DNA of 64,000 nt from Zizania palustris (Eukaryota > Streptophyta > Magnoliopsida > Poales > Poaceae), in the NCBI GenBank assembly GCA_019279435.1, contig JAAALK010000079.1:80532162-80596161 (forward strand). The letters run 5' to 3'. Position 1 is the first letter of the stretch. The number at the start of each line of letters is the position of its first letter. Both the position numbers and the translations under genes were made by a program. A model generated the notes under the pieces. It had not been told where the DNA came from and made no database searches. It worked only from the letters and a program-made list of their open reading frames with translations. Below are positions 32,993 to 44,501 of this stretch, piece after piece.

Positions 32993-33181
32993 CTTCTGAA
33001 CATACGAGGTTATAAGGCAAAAGAGGATGACAATACGATTAAAGAAAATAGTTCACAAATTTCATGCTCATAGATCAGTGGTAAAAATTGTTTATTACAA
33101 TCAAGCTTTTATTCTATCCACAACACACTCGTCATGGATAGCACCACATACAAAATTTATTAAATTGGTGGCCCCTAACGC

Positions 33182-33961
33182 CTACTCGCCACTGGAGGCG
33201 GTCTCCGTGCTCTCGGAACCACGAGTACGCGGCTCCCGAGGGATGGTTGGCTCGCGAAAGTTCTCGATGATGGGGTCGAAGATGAGGCCGTGGCGTGGTG
33301 CATGGGCGCTGGTGGACGGTCCGGCGGTGGAGGGGTGTGGAGGGATCCTCTTGGGGCGAGGGGCAGGCTCACGGATGGGCTTCCTCTTCCTCGGGAGGAG
33401 GGGAACCATCTCCGCGATATCCTTCTGCACCTGCATAATCTTGCGCTGCAGCTCGCCGTTCTACTGGATCAAGTTCTTCGTCTCTTCACGAAGAAACTCA
33501 ACCGCCTCATGGTGCTCATCGGCATCGAGCACCGCCTCTGTATGGAGGTCGTCCATAGCCTGAAGAAGGTGCGACTGTCGGGCCATGACCGGATCACGCA
33601 CGGAGTGAACTCCGAGGTAGATGCTACGGTAGGCGCTGGGAGTGCGCTTTGGCACAAGCCGGAAGGACAAGTTCTGAAGACGATCATCATAGATCATCCT
33701 CAACTCCATAAGGGCCTGTAGGGCGACTCGTTGGCACGCGACGTCGAAAGTCGGGCCTCCAAGCGCGGTGGTGTAGGACGACAGATGCTCTCCGGAGCCG
33801 TGGACGGTGAGGGAGACGTCGCAGGGTCCGGCAAACTCCTCCAAGTACACTCCTTGAAATTCGGGCTCGAAGAGGAACCCGAGGAATGTGAGCATCATGC
33901 ATAGCTCCCTGATGAAGCCCTCGAAGTGACGGCAGTAGCTGTGGACTTGGTAGACAGGCAT
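33182..33961 (-). CDS. orf0 protein upstream of gag in element D
   Basis: Open from ATG 33961 (MPVYQVHSYCRHFEG) to 33182 with one TAG at 33461-33463 after the residues EETKNLIQ; about 259 codons. The first 166 residues look globular (FEPEFQGVYLEEFAGPCDVSLTVHG); the rest is charged, then Pro/Arg-rich. Extra open frames called orf0 are known before gag in RIRE3/RIRE8-type rice elements; their function is unknown. It lies 120 bp downstream of the primer site and 190 bp upstream of gag. Whether it is translated separately is unknown. Confidence 0.75.
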
Positions 33962-34083
33962 CTACAAAACAACAAGTTGAAGAAAAGTGAGGGAAGGAGC
34001 AAAGTTTATAAAGTAGGTTTTCGAGAAATAACTTTCTGCAGCTATTGGCTTGGTGGGTCTGTTTGGCTTCCTACAGTCAAGTC

Positions 34084-34096
34084 GGCTCTGATACCA
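34084..34096 (-). promoter_or_regulatory. Primer binding site of element D (initiator Met tRNA)
   Basis: On the minus strand TGGTATCAGAGCC begins 3 bp after the LTR end (34100). It is complementary to the 3' end of plant initiator methionine tRNA, the standard primer for this type of retrotransposon. Confidence 0.9.
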
Positions 34097-34099
34097 TCC

Positions 34100-34245
34100 T
34101 GTGGCACCCCGATTTACCGAAATCGGAACATTATTGAATTTCATAAGAAAAACAATAATACAAGAGGTTCATCATGCGACAAACGTACAAACGACGGAAT
34201 TCATGAAACGCGGACCATATTTATTACATCAGAGTTTAATAAAAA
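34100..34245 (-). repeat. 5' LTR of element D, first segment (terminal end)
   Basis: TGTGGCACCCCGATTT from 34100 matches 26014 onwards almost base for base until 34245, where the family A Sirevirus LTR is inserted. The remainder is at 48591-50877. Confidence 0.92.
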
Positions 34246-34652
34246 TGAGAAACCAAGGGTTGGTTTTGGTGTTTGTGATGAGTGATTGACAGGCTTTTAC
34301 CCTCTGGTTCGAAGGTGTACCTCCGAAGGGGGTTCGGAGGTTGGAACTCCGAAGGTGTTCGGAGGTGGTTTCACCGAAGGGTTCGGTGGTTTGGTTGCTG
34401 CAGCTGTTGCAGCGGAGTGTGCCTGTCGGAGGGGTCCGACAGCACATGATGACTGGGTTGTACCGAAGGTCTCGGTACTTTGGGCGGTACACCGGAGTGT
34501 GTGCCGAAGGTTGCTAACCCGGAGAGGTCTCCGGAGTACTGGATACACTTGTCTGCTTGTATGTGGTGCGCAGGGGACTTCGGAGGCGACGGACGGTTCG
34601 TAGTAGGTGAACCTGGGTCAAGCGGGAGGCTTGATGCCAGGGGAGCGGGGAG

Positions 34653-37128
34653 TGTAGGACCGAAAGTAGCGACCAGAGGGGGGGTGAATAGGCGCCTTAA
34701 AAAATTCTTTCGAATATATGGCCTGTTCCCAACACCCAACGCACCTCAACAAACTAAGCAGCAGAAAATAAACAGATAACCTAAGTCTAAAAGTATCTAG
34801 CCTAGAAGCAACTGATGTCAAACAGAGAACTATCAAAGCAGTGCTAATAGACAGATAAATAGTATACACAAGACTAGGCAAGGGAAACTTCTCAGTATAA
34901 TATTTTGAGTACACTAAGAATGAAATGAGAAGTTACCGTTCGAAGTCTGTCTCCTGTTCGAAACTTGACGAAGCCTGCTTCGCTGGTCGAAGCCTGCTTC
35001 GCAGTGTCGAAGCCTGCTTTGGAGGTTGGTTGCGAAGCCTGCCAAAGGCTGTTGAAAGGATGCCGAAGGTATGTTTTGGTCTAGCTGTTCAAGGTTGTCT
35101 CCTGTTCGGTACTTGATGAAGCCGGTTCGTGCGAAGATTGCTCCGAAGTCCTTATGCGAAGGATGCAGATGTGAACTTCGAAGACAGAATAAAACACAGA
35201 AGGAAGATACCTTTCCAAAGTGTATGCTTCGAAGCTAACCCAAGAAACTAAAGCCTGCTAGCCAATGTTCACAAACAGACCCTCCAAAGCGAAACAAACA
35301 CAAAAGTCGAAGTTCCCTCTGCGAAGTTAACTGACCAGCGAAGCATGGTCTCTGGATACTTGAGCACTACCTAAACGAAGCCTGTTGGCCGATCTGAACT
35401 TCGAATAAGTACTTCGAACATGACGAAGTCAACACAGTTCAAGAGAAAAAATAGTTCAAATAAAGCTGTCGAAGATGTGCAGATCTGTAGGGTCCACGGC
35501 AACAGTGCACTTCGAATAGACACGGGCCAAACACTTCGAATAAAAAGTCGTCAGAGCAACACTGCATAAACTGCGCGGCAAACAGCAACGAACAGACTTC
35601 GGTGAAAAACATGCGAAGCAACTTCGCCCAACAGACTTCACAGCTTCACAGATTAATCCTACGGAGCCTAGACTCCAAACGCTGGACTTCGAAGTCCTAT
35701 CCACAGCTTCGAAACCAACACCTGAAGAGCTAAACAAGGTGGGGCCCACACACTCAAGATTTGGACAGACAAACTTCTGCTTAAACAAATTTTTTCAGCC
35801 AGTACACTCGAGTAGTTTTCTGAACCACGGAAGACTTACACCAGAGAAACCTGTTCATACCATCACCTAGCAACAGAAGTGCATGTAGCTTTTGACCAAG
35901 CTACTCATGCATAGCTGCAGGGCTAAACTAGGCACTCAAGAGCCCTTTTGATGCAGCTACTAAGCTAGTCTGTCATCCATGCTAGAACACATTGATCCAA
36001 GCAAAAATTCAACATCTAGAGAGCAAGTTAGCCGGCTAGACCAAGAACCATTAAACAAATTCAGCCGGAGAAACAACTCACACCAAGAGAAAAACAGAGA
36101 ATGGTCAATGCAACAGGACGAAAACTGATATGACTGCAGCACCTATGTGCTAGTAATACTGCCATGATCAGACGCACAAAGAAATTTGTCCAAGCAAATA
36201 AAAACCTATCAAAATCTGAACAATCTCTCAAGTGTACAGAAACACAATCACACAGACCGCGTACGAATGAACAGACAGTGCGCACATACCGAGACAAACG
36301 ATAGATTAAATCACTGCATAACTCGGTGGATGGGACAGGAAGAATAAAACCTGTGTTAGTGAAATCACAACGTTTCGAAGAAGCGAATCCTGACGAAAAC
36401 CGCGAAGAACAATCAATCAAGATGGGCGGCGGCGCTCCCAGGAACAGGAAAAGAGTAAAAATGCAATTTGGGGAAAGTGAACTCAAGTTTGTCATTAAGT
36501 GAGTTAACCCTAACCCTAGGGATTGGGGCCTATTTATAGGCAGCCCAATAAATGGGGAAAATGCAGAAATACTCCTAGGGTTTTTACAAACGCTGAAATA
36601 AATGGAAAAGACCAAACTGCCCTTAGGATATTTTTACAGACTCGACTGACTGACTGTGGGCCTAAGGACGAAATAGAAAACTCCTATTTACAGATAACTT
36701 GTCCGGAAGTGGAGCTTTCGTAGCGACTACGGCTTCACTCCAGGACGGTCCGATCCAAGATCAGCGGTCGTTAGTTTTGCGCCGAAACTGACAAAGCCTC
36801 CACCGACTTTGCACCAGGTACCCGGATTGGGCCGGCCCGACTCCGCAGCTCTCTCAGCCCGGCAATCGCTCACCGCCCGTGTACCTGAGTCAATCCTGGT
36901 CAACAGCCCAGTGGGTCCTCTGCTGCTCCTAGCCCATGTACCCGGATTGGGCCAGCCCGACTTCGCGGCCTCCTCTGCCCGACAGTCGCTCGCTGCCCGT
37001 GTACCTGAGTCACACGTGGCCCAGACTCAGCAGGTCTTCTCTCTCTTTTCAGTCCTCTTTGACTATCGTTGACAATGACTCATCACATCTGGAGCCATGA
37101 GGCCCACGCTATTCAGCATGGCTCCTCA
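34653..37128 (-). repeat. 3' LTR of S2
   Basis: On the minus strand it starts TGAGGAGCCATGCTG right after the polypurine tract and ends TTTCGGTCCTACA. Its last 35 bp or so resemble the end of LTR family A (CTCTGGTCGC then TTTCGGTCC), although the 5' parts differ. TATA box TATAAATA on the minus strand at 36531-36538. Confidence 0.95.
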
Positions 37129-38506
37129 ATCTCCCCCTTGATGAGTGCATTGTCAACACTTTACTTCATTTGCTCTTCAGTACCTGCAAGCAACTGTGGA
37201 AACACGAAAACAAAGCACAAGAAAACAGAGAAGAAGAAAATAAAGCAAAAGTTTAACCCTAATGACTAAAAGCCAAACAAAAGCAAGAAACGGTCATTAT
37301 GGTTAACCAAAAGTAAAAAACTCAGAATGAGTGCAGTCTCAGAAACATCAACAAGGATATCAAAAGAGTAAGGATAAACGGGACAAAAACTCCCCCTGAA
37401 ACAAATCCCAGAGAAAGCCAAAACTCCCCCTTAAACTCTTATACCAAAATTTCTCCCCCTTGTTGACAAGTGAACTCATCAAGCACTCTAAAACGACACT
37501 GACTCCCCCTGAAATGCAACTCCCCCTCAAAATATGCAATGAATGCAACGGAGGTGCAGGTGGAGTGAAGAAAGCATGCTTCTCAGATATGATTGACTGC
37601 AATTACAACATCTAACAAGTATAGCAAAAGACATATTGTCGAAGTCGCATGGCATGATCAGTACAACAGATGATATCCAAAGAAAGTCATTTAGCACGCA
37701 TTTTTCAGTTTTTGCAAACAAAGGCATCACCACATTTTCCAGTTAACAAGCAAGGTAAAACATGAGATGCAGAAGCTAACTACTATCTACCAAGATAAGC
37801 ATTGTCCAAAACAAAGTGCTTCAGCAAACTTGTTGTCTTTTTAATTTTCAGGTTTTTTCACTTTCCTTTTTCATTTTTGCCAAGGGTTATTTGCATGTCA
37901 AACCTTATGCTAACCGACCAAGTCAAGCCTAGGCCAGAACTGGACCATCGGAAGCTTAAGACATTGGTCTTGGCATACACTACATTGTCCTAGTTCATAC
38001 CAAAGTGCCATGGTAAGCAGTCCAGAACAATGTAATGCGACAAAGCAAACCCACTTGGATCTTTTCAACTCAAGCATAAAAAGGCATGGAATTTTCATTC
38101 ATTTTTGATTTTTATCATTTTTATAGCACATTTTCCATGTTAAAGCATAAAGATGTCCAAGTTGCATATCTGCATCTATGTGATGAACTAGCTACAAGGC
38201 ATGTAACAGATAGCAAAAGCACTCAGCCTACCCATGCTAGTTACCAGAAGCAATGGTGATCATTTTTTAAGTTTAAAGCGTAAAAGCCATGCATATGACA
38301 GATATCAGACATATCAAGTGAACTGAACCAAAGCATGATCATTGACAAGTAATCAAAAGCATGTACCAGCTAGAATAAGTAAAGCAGTTCAATCATATAA
38401 CAGAAGCAGGCTCAAAAGTGTGATATGTGAATATGTATGATATGAACACACACAAAAAGACTCAAGAAAAGAGTAAAGAAGAAAGAAAAACTGACGCAAA
38501 GATATC
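37129..38506 (-). promoter_or_regulatory. S2 3' non-coding region with serial polypurine tracts
   Basis: On the minus strand the terminal tract ATCAAGGGGGAGAT touches the LTR at 37129. Further G-rich tracts (plus-strand ctccccct/cccccttg) lie near 37390, 37426, 37453, 37503 and 37520. The arrangement parallels S1 and S3. The rest is AT-rich with no credible frame and no env-like gene. Confidence 0.85.
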
Positions 38507-39595
38507 CTAGAAAGGATACACAACACCCAAATCCCCTCGTAAACGCTCAAAAGTAGACTGATCTAGGGGTTTGGTGAAAATGTCAGCCAACTGATGATGG
38601 GTATCAACATGAACAAGGTCAATGACACCTTTCTCATATTGATCCCGCAAAAAGTGAAAGCGCACATCAATGTGTTTGGTTTTTGAATGAAGACATGGGT
38701 TTTTCCCTACACTAATTGCACTGGTGCTGTCGCAAAACAAGGGAACTCTGGTAGGAAAGAACAACCCAAAATCTCGCAGAGTGGAAATCATCCAAACCAA
38801 CTGTGAGCAGCAGCTACATACTCAGCCTTAGTGGTCAAAAGAGCAACTCCAGATTGCTTTCAAGAAGACCAAGAGACAAGAGAAGAACCAAGAAACTGGC
38901 AAGTACCGGAAGTCGACTTGCGATCCAACCGGCACCCACAAAGTCAGCGTCCGAAAAACCAGATAAATCAAGAGATGATGATGTTGAATAGTAAAGACCG
39001 AGATCAGGCGCATAGGTAAGATACCTGAAGATACGCTTGACAGCTTGCCGATGAGACGCGCGTGGTGAAGACTGGAAGCGCGCGCACAGTCCCACGGTGA
39101 ACTGTATGTCTGGCCTCGTCGCCGTCAAGTACAGCAGCGAACCGATCATCCCTCGAAATTCTCTCTCGTTGACCTTGACGCCGCTCTCGTCCTTGTCCAG
39201 GCCCCCAGATGTGCCCATTGGGGTCATCTGAGGCTTCAGCTCTCCACCAAAGTCGAATTTCTTCAACATGTCCCGAGTGTACTTACCCTGGTGGATGAAG
39301 GTGCCGTCCTTGGTCTGCTTGATCTGGAGCCCTAGGAAGTACTTGAGCTCACCCATGAGGCTCATCTCAAACTCACTGTGCATCTGCTCAAAAAACTTGG
39401 ACACAAGATCATTAGTAGTACCGCCAAAGATAATATCGTCCACGTAAATCTGAGCGACTAAAAAATCTGAAGCATCTCTGAGCAAGAAGAGAGTCTTATC
39501 CACAGAACCCATCACAAAGCCCTTCCCCAACAAAAACTGCTTTAACCGGTCATACCAAGCCCTGGGGGCTTGCTTTAACCCGTATAATTTGCAAT
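38507..39595 (-). pseudogene. pol: Pol of S2: RT second half and RNase H, frameshifted
   Basis: RT from LYGLKQAPRAWYDRLKQ through YVDD (encoded around 39435-39446) to the RNase H start. A 5-nt deletion near 39580-39590 (compared with S3, which reads ttgcaaaaagctttata) separates it from the upstream RT part. A 1-nt deletion near 38940 shifts the frame after SDADF. RNase H resumes at 38800 with MISTLRDFG, CDSTSAISVGKNPC, HIDVRFHFLRD and TKPL, ending at 38507. Once the RNase H and RT portion of a polyprotein; now dead. Confidence 0.92.
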
Positions 39596-41361
39596 TTAAA
39601 AACATGTCGAGGGAACTTAGGGTTCTCAAAATCGGGGGGCTGCCTGACATAAACCTCCTCCTCTATGTACCCATTCAGAAAAGCACTCTTGACGTCCATT
39701 TGAAAAAGCTTAAAACCCTTCGAAGCGGCAAAAGCTAGGAGAATGCGAATGGACTCAAGACGGGCAACAGGAGCAAAGGTTTCTTCAAAATCAATACCTT
39801 CCTTTTGGCAAAAACCCTGGGCAACTAGTCGAGCTTTGTTGCGCACCACAACCCCATCTTCACCTTGTTTGTTCTTGAACACCCACTTGGTTCCTATGGG
39901 GTTGCATCCGGGTGGCAGCTCAACCAGTGTCCAAACCCGATTGCGAACAAAATTCTCAAGCTCTTCTTGCATGGCATTAATCCAATTAGAATCAGAAAGA
40001 GCATGAGAAATGTCTCTGGGCTCAAAAGATGCAACAAAAGCAGATTCAGCAAACACAGCAAGAGAGTCAACAGAAGAGCGCAAGGTTCTTGTAGACACAT
40101 CACCGATGATGAGCTCTGAGGGGTGATTACGCTGAACTGCTCGGGATCCCTGGTGATCTGAAGTCACCTCACCGGAGTCAGCAGCTGGCACCTCTGGACT
40201 CGACTGAGGGGGCTCAATCGATGTGGAAGAAGTGATCAGAGGTCCGCCCTCGTCCTCAGTCGAAGTCTCAGAAGGTGTGGGCTCTGCAGGAGATGCAGAA
40301 GGCCCACCCTCATCAGCAGCTAGAGTATCCTCATCTTCCTCGAAGATGGACTCTCCGAGCTCACCATCACCAGAAAGCTCAAAAGAAGGAGTCAAAGAAG
40401 GCAAAGACTCATCAAAAGAAACCTCGCAAGTCTCGACAAGCTGCTGGGATTCGAGGTTCCAAACACGGAAACCTCGAGAATGCAATGCATAACCAAGAAA
40501 AACTCCATCCCAGCAACGAGACTCAAACTTGTCCAAATGCCCTCCCTTCTTGAGCACAAAGCACTTGCAGCCAAACGCTCGCAAGTGGCTCACCTTGGGC
40601 TGTCTGCCAAACCACAACTCGTATGAGGTCTTACCTAGGTAAGCTCTAAGAAAAATGCGGTTGGCCAGATAGCAAGCCGTGTTCATGGCTTCAGCCCAAA
40701 AACGCCTAGGAGTCCTGTGCTCATCGAGCATCATCCTGGCCATCTCGACTAGCGTGCGGTTCTTTCGTTCCACAACGCCGTTCTGTGGGGGAGTGTAAGG
40801 AGCAGAAAACTGATGGTCAAGACCCTGATCACTACAGAAGCTGACGAACTGAGAGTTCTTGAACTCAGAGCCGTTGTCGGAGCGAATTGCTCGCATCCGA
40901 CCATTGTTCTCATTCTTCAGCTTCAAAATCAGGTCATGAACAAAATGAAAAGTTTCATCCTTAGACTCCAAGAAGAAAACCCACGAGAATCGAGAAAAAT
41001 CGTCAACAATCACAAGTGCGTACCACTTCCCACCGACTGAGCATACCCGAGCTGGACCGACAGTGTCGATGTGTAACAGCTCGCCTGGATACGAAGTCAT
41101 CACCTGAGTCACAGGTGAGTGAGAAGCGGCAACCATTTTCTCGTGACGACAGGGATGACAAACTAGATCTTTCTCCATTTTAAGCTTGGGCAATCCTCGG
41201 ATGAGGTCCATAGAGCTCAACCTGACTAGCAGATCAAAACTCAAATGACCTAACCTCCTATGCCACTTCCAGAGCTCAGAAGAAGATCCAGTAATCAAAC
41301 AGCGAGAAGGGCCAAAAGAACTAGCGAAGTCAATTCGAAAAACTTTACCAAAAGGTAAGAT
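39550..41361 (-). CDS. pol: Pol of S2: GAG-pre-integrase, integrase and RT first half
   Basis: First Met at 41298 (582 residues). Zinc-binding HHCC segment WKWHRRLGHLSFDLL to CHPC; integrase core D78 (HIDTVGP), D141 (RSDNGSEF) and E177 (NGVVERKN) with x62 and x35 spacing; acidic Ser/Pro linker; then RT motifs (WVFKNKQGEDG, FQMDVKSAFLNGYIEEEVYVRQPP). The frame is lost at the 5-nt deletion near 39585. The upstream TAG at 41362-41364 cuts it from the protease. Confidence 0.93.
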   Translation of the reverse strand: MLPFGKVFRIDFASSFGPSRCLITGSSSELWKWHRRLGHLSFDLLVRLSSMDLIRGLPKLKMEKDLVCHPCRHEKMVAASHSPVTQVMTSYPGELLHIDTVGPARVCSVGGKWYALVIVDDFSRFSWVFFLESKDETFHFVHDLILKLKNENNGRMRAIRSDNGSEFKNSQFVSFCSDQGLDHQFSAPYTPPQNGVVERKNRTLVEMARMMLDEHRTPRRFWAEAMNTACYLANRIFLRAYLGKTSYELWFGRQPKVSHLRAFGCKCFVLKKGGHLDKFESRCWDGVFLGYALHSRGFRVWNLESQQLVETCEVSFDESLPSLTPSFELSGDGELGESIFEEDEDTLAADEGGPSASPAEPTPSETSTEDEGGPLITSSTSIEPPQSSPEVPAADSGEVTSDHQGSRAVQRNHPSELIIGDVSTRTLRSSVDSLAVFAESAFVASFEPRDISHALSDSNWINAMQEELENFVRNRVWTLVELPPGCNPIGTKWVFKNKQGEDGVVVRNKARLVAQGFCQKEGIDFEETFAPVARLESIRILLAFAASKGFKLFQMDVKSAFLNGYIEEEVYVRQPPDFENPKFPRHVFKLQIIRVKASPQGLV

Positions 41362-41776
41362 CTAGCAAATCAAAGACCCTCTAGAATCAAACACAGAAGA
41401 ATTGCCCTTCTTAAAACGCACCTCCAAACCATCCTCAAGAAGTTGCGAAACAGAAATCAAATTGAAGTTCAAGTTTCTAACCAAGGCAACGTTCTTCAAA
41501 GAAAAATGGTCTGAAATGCGAATTGAGCCAATGCCACTTACTTTCCCTTGACCACTGTTCCCGAAGGTGATGTATTCTTTGGAGCTCGGGGGAGTGAGAC
41601 TGGAGAACCATCTGCGATGTCTCGTCATGTGGCGAGAACACCCTGAGTCCATGATCCAAACGTCCTCCAGTCCCGATCCTGCACAATCAGTGGCTGTAAG
41701 TGGGAGCAAATGGTCCGGCACCAGGTTTAGCAAAAGAGCTAAACCAGTGTCGAGCCATCTGCTCAAAAGACGGAAA
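41362..41776 (-). pseudogene. pol: Pol of S2: protease region
   Basis: It carries the retropepsin motif in WIMDSGCSRHMT (encoded around 41640-41665), followed by the beta-rich ITFGNSGQGKVSGIG and FNLISVSQLLEDG segments. The frame differs from gag, so in this family gag and pol are in different frames or were separated by an indel. It ends at TAG 41362-41364 (after SLIC), in frame with the integrase part. Confidence 0.88.
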
Positions 41777-44443
41777 TCAGAAATCATAATGAGAGTCCAG
41801 ACCAAAACGCGGCTCAAAGCGCGGTCCTCGGTTCTGCCTAAAGCCTCGGCCACGAGGTCCAGGACCGTAGCCAACACGGCCTAGAGCTCTGCCGGAATGA
41901 ACACCACCATCTAGAGCACGGGCATGAAAGTCGTCTCCCCTACCACCACCTACACGACGCGGCTTGGCCTCCAGCCTCTCCCCGCGTCGAGGAACACGCA
42001 GTCTACCACCCTGCTGGTAGAACTGCTCCTGACCACCACGAGCTCTCTCTGCTCTCTCAACCCGCTTCTTCCTGAAGCAAAACTCCGCAAGATGCCCGTC
42101 TCTCTGACAATACTCACAATGATAGGTGGGCTTCTTAGGATGTGGTTGAGGCTTGGAGTTCTTGGGCTTAGTGGTGATTGGTGTTGTCTTGTTGGGCTGA
42201 GAGGGTACAGGAAGAGAGTCTAGAGAAGTGTGGAGGAGTTTGGGCTTTGGAACCCAGATGGGTTTCTTGGGTGGAGCTTTGGGTGGTTCATGGATCACTC
42301 CATCCTTGGGCTGACAAGCCTGGGAAGACTCAGTGGAGTGAGTCTTAGGGTATCTCTGCTCAGGAGTCATTTTACTCCACTCCACTGCCCGGCTAATGGA
42401 ACTCTCAAAGTCAGCCTTGGTGTAGGTGTAACCTACCCCAAACCCATCCTGCCTCTTGAACTGCTGGATCATCATGCCGAGCTGTGGCTCTCTGGCACTG
42501 ATCCAACTCAGGATAGAACGGAGGTAAAAGTTCTCATTCTGAGAATCAGCTAGCTGCTCTCTCAAGGCAGCTAGAACCTCCACCTGAGACAAGCAGGTCT
42601 CACACTCGCTATCTATCTGGACAGACTTCTCGGCTTTCAGCTTAATCAATTCAAGTCTAAGAGACAGACAATTCTCACAGACAGTGGGTGGAACTGACAA
42701 TGTCTCAAGCTCTAGCCTAGTCTGCGCCAGCTCAGCTCTCATTCTCTCCAAATCACCTAGATGCTCATTGCCCTTGGCTTTCAGCTCAGCTAAACTAGCA
42801 AGATGAGATGGGCAATCAGCACAGGGTACGACGACAGTGGCTTGAGCATCTTTTAGCTCCAGCTGAGCGCTTTCAAGCTCAGTGGCCAAAGTGTCCCTCT
42901 CATCAACCCTTTCTGTGTACCTGGTCTTCAGAGTCGACAGGTCACACAGAAGCACCTCACACTTCGGGCACTCACTGCTATCCCCCAAGCAAGGGGAAGA
43001 AGATGGACTCTCAATTCTGCCGTTGGCTACGGCAAGCTCACTCTCTAACTCATCTATCCTCTTCTTGGCCCCCCTAAGTAGTTTTTCCCGATATTTCAAC
43101 TCCTGACGATTGCTCTCAAGTAAATCAACAATTTCGCGTTCATAGGATGATACCTTGTTGTCGTCATCGTCGGAGTCATCGGAGGAGCTCATTTCTTCCT
43201 TATCCCCAAGAGCCACTGAGCAGAAGCTCTTGTAGGATCTTCGGCGCTGATGTGAGTGGCTCTTCGGTCTGTCCCCGAAGGCCATGAAGCAAAGGCCTGC
43301 TGGATCATTCTTGTCCTTCCCCTTCCTGATGATGATCTCCTCATCGCTTGAGCTCGATGAAGAGGAAGAAGACGTGGACCGCTTGGAGTAGCTCTTCTCC
43401 ATCTCAGCGAAGAAGGCCTTGTCGCACTTCTTGTTCTCTCGCCGGTAGTCCTTCAGGGCCTTTCTGAAGAATCTGGTCTTTGGCTTGCCCTTGTTGAAGG
43501 AGGAGCTGTCGTGCTTGCCGGAGTCGTGGAAGCCACCACCGGTGCCCTTCCTGTGGCCATTGCGCTTGGGGCAATCGGCGATGAAATGTCCTGGATCACC
43601 ACACTCAAAGCACCCGAATTTTGTGCCGTGTCTCTTGAACATTCTTTTGTCATAAACACGATGCACCCGGTTGTTAAAAAGACACAAATCATCATCTCCC
43701 AATGACTCAAGCTGGTCCTCAGTAATAGACATCAAAGAGAACCCAACACAGCTCACAGAAGAGGGATCAACGGAAGGTGTAGCAAGGGCCAGAGACTTTG
43801 ATCCAGAGCCAGTGAGATTTGATCTCAACTGGGTATCAACCTCAGTGGCCTTTAGCTTGCTAAACAAATCAGAAATGGTCAAGGTATCATAAGAAGTGCT
43901 CTCAATGATAGAGGATACCTTGATCTCCCAGATCTTTGGGTCCAAGGTATGGAGAACCTTGAGCGCCTGTTCGTGATCTGAGACTAACTGAACACCCTCA
44001 GCCTTGTTGTCCCGAAGCTTGTTTATGATCGACTGAAAACGACCAAACAAAGCTTCAACAGATTCACCCGGCTTTTGTGTGAAGTTCTCATATTCACGCC
44101 GGTAGGTCTGATAGAGCCGAGCCTTGACCTGGGCTGTCCCCTCATGGTGTGCCTAGAGGGTAGCCCAGATCTCTCTCGCAGTGGAGAGATGGCTCACACG
44201 CTCAAATTCAGTGGGACCTAAACCAGAAAACAAGATGTTCACCGCTTTGCTATTGTTTACATGCTGGGCGATGATACCAGGAGAATCACGCTCAGCAACT
44301 GGCAGTATGACAAACGTAGCGTGAACGCAAATGTCCCAGATGTCCGAGCTTTGGCTCATGAGATAGGCTCGCAGGCGAGTCTTCCAATAATTATAGCCAT
44401 AAGCTTCCAAGGACGAGACCTTGCCAGGAGAAGTCATGATCAC
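41777..44443 (-). pseudogene. gag: Gag of S2 with two zinc knuckles and a coiled coil
   Basis: Candidate start ATG 44443 (MIMTSPGKVSSLEAYG), 45 bp from the primer site. A single TAG at 44153-44155 replaces a Gln codon (CAG), and the same frame then runs to 41777. Order: copia gag domain (YWKTRLRAYL … FGRFQSIINKLRDN); first CCHC (CFECGDPGHFIADC, 43571-43602); Ser/acidic region; Leu/Glu-rich coiled coil with CxxC pairs; Pro/Lys linker; second CCHC (CEYCQRDGHLAEFC, 42077-42118); Arg/Gly-rich tail. About 888 codons, long for a copia Gag but usual for Sireviruses. Confidence 0.93.
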
Positions 44444-44487
44444 TACTGGGGTTTAGAACGGTTAAGGTATGGAAAAACCCTAACCAA

Positions 44488-44499
44488 GCTCTGATACCA
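44488..44499 (-). promoter_or_regulatory. Primer binding site of S2 (initiator Met tRNA)
   Basis: Minus-strand TGGTATCAGAGC two bases after the 5' LTR end (44502), complementary to the 3' end of initiator methionine tRNA. Confidence 0.92.
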
Positions 44500-44501
44500 C
44501 T

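Noticed and set aside
34084..34096. tRNA-like match to initiator Met tRNA
   Set aside because: Only the 3' 13 bases match; it is a retrotransposon primer site, not a tRNA gene. Same for 44488-44499.
37129..38506. env-like gene downstream of S2 pol
   Set aside because: Some Sireviruses have one, but here only short AT-rich frames exist, with no signal or membrane segment consistent across S2 and S3.
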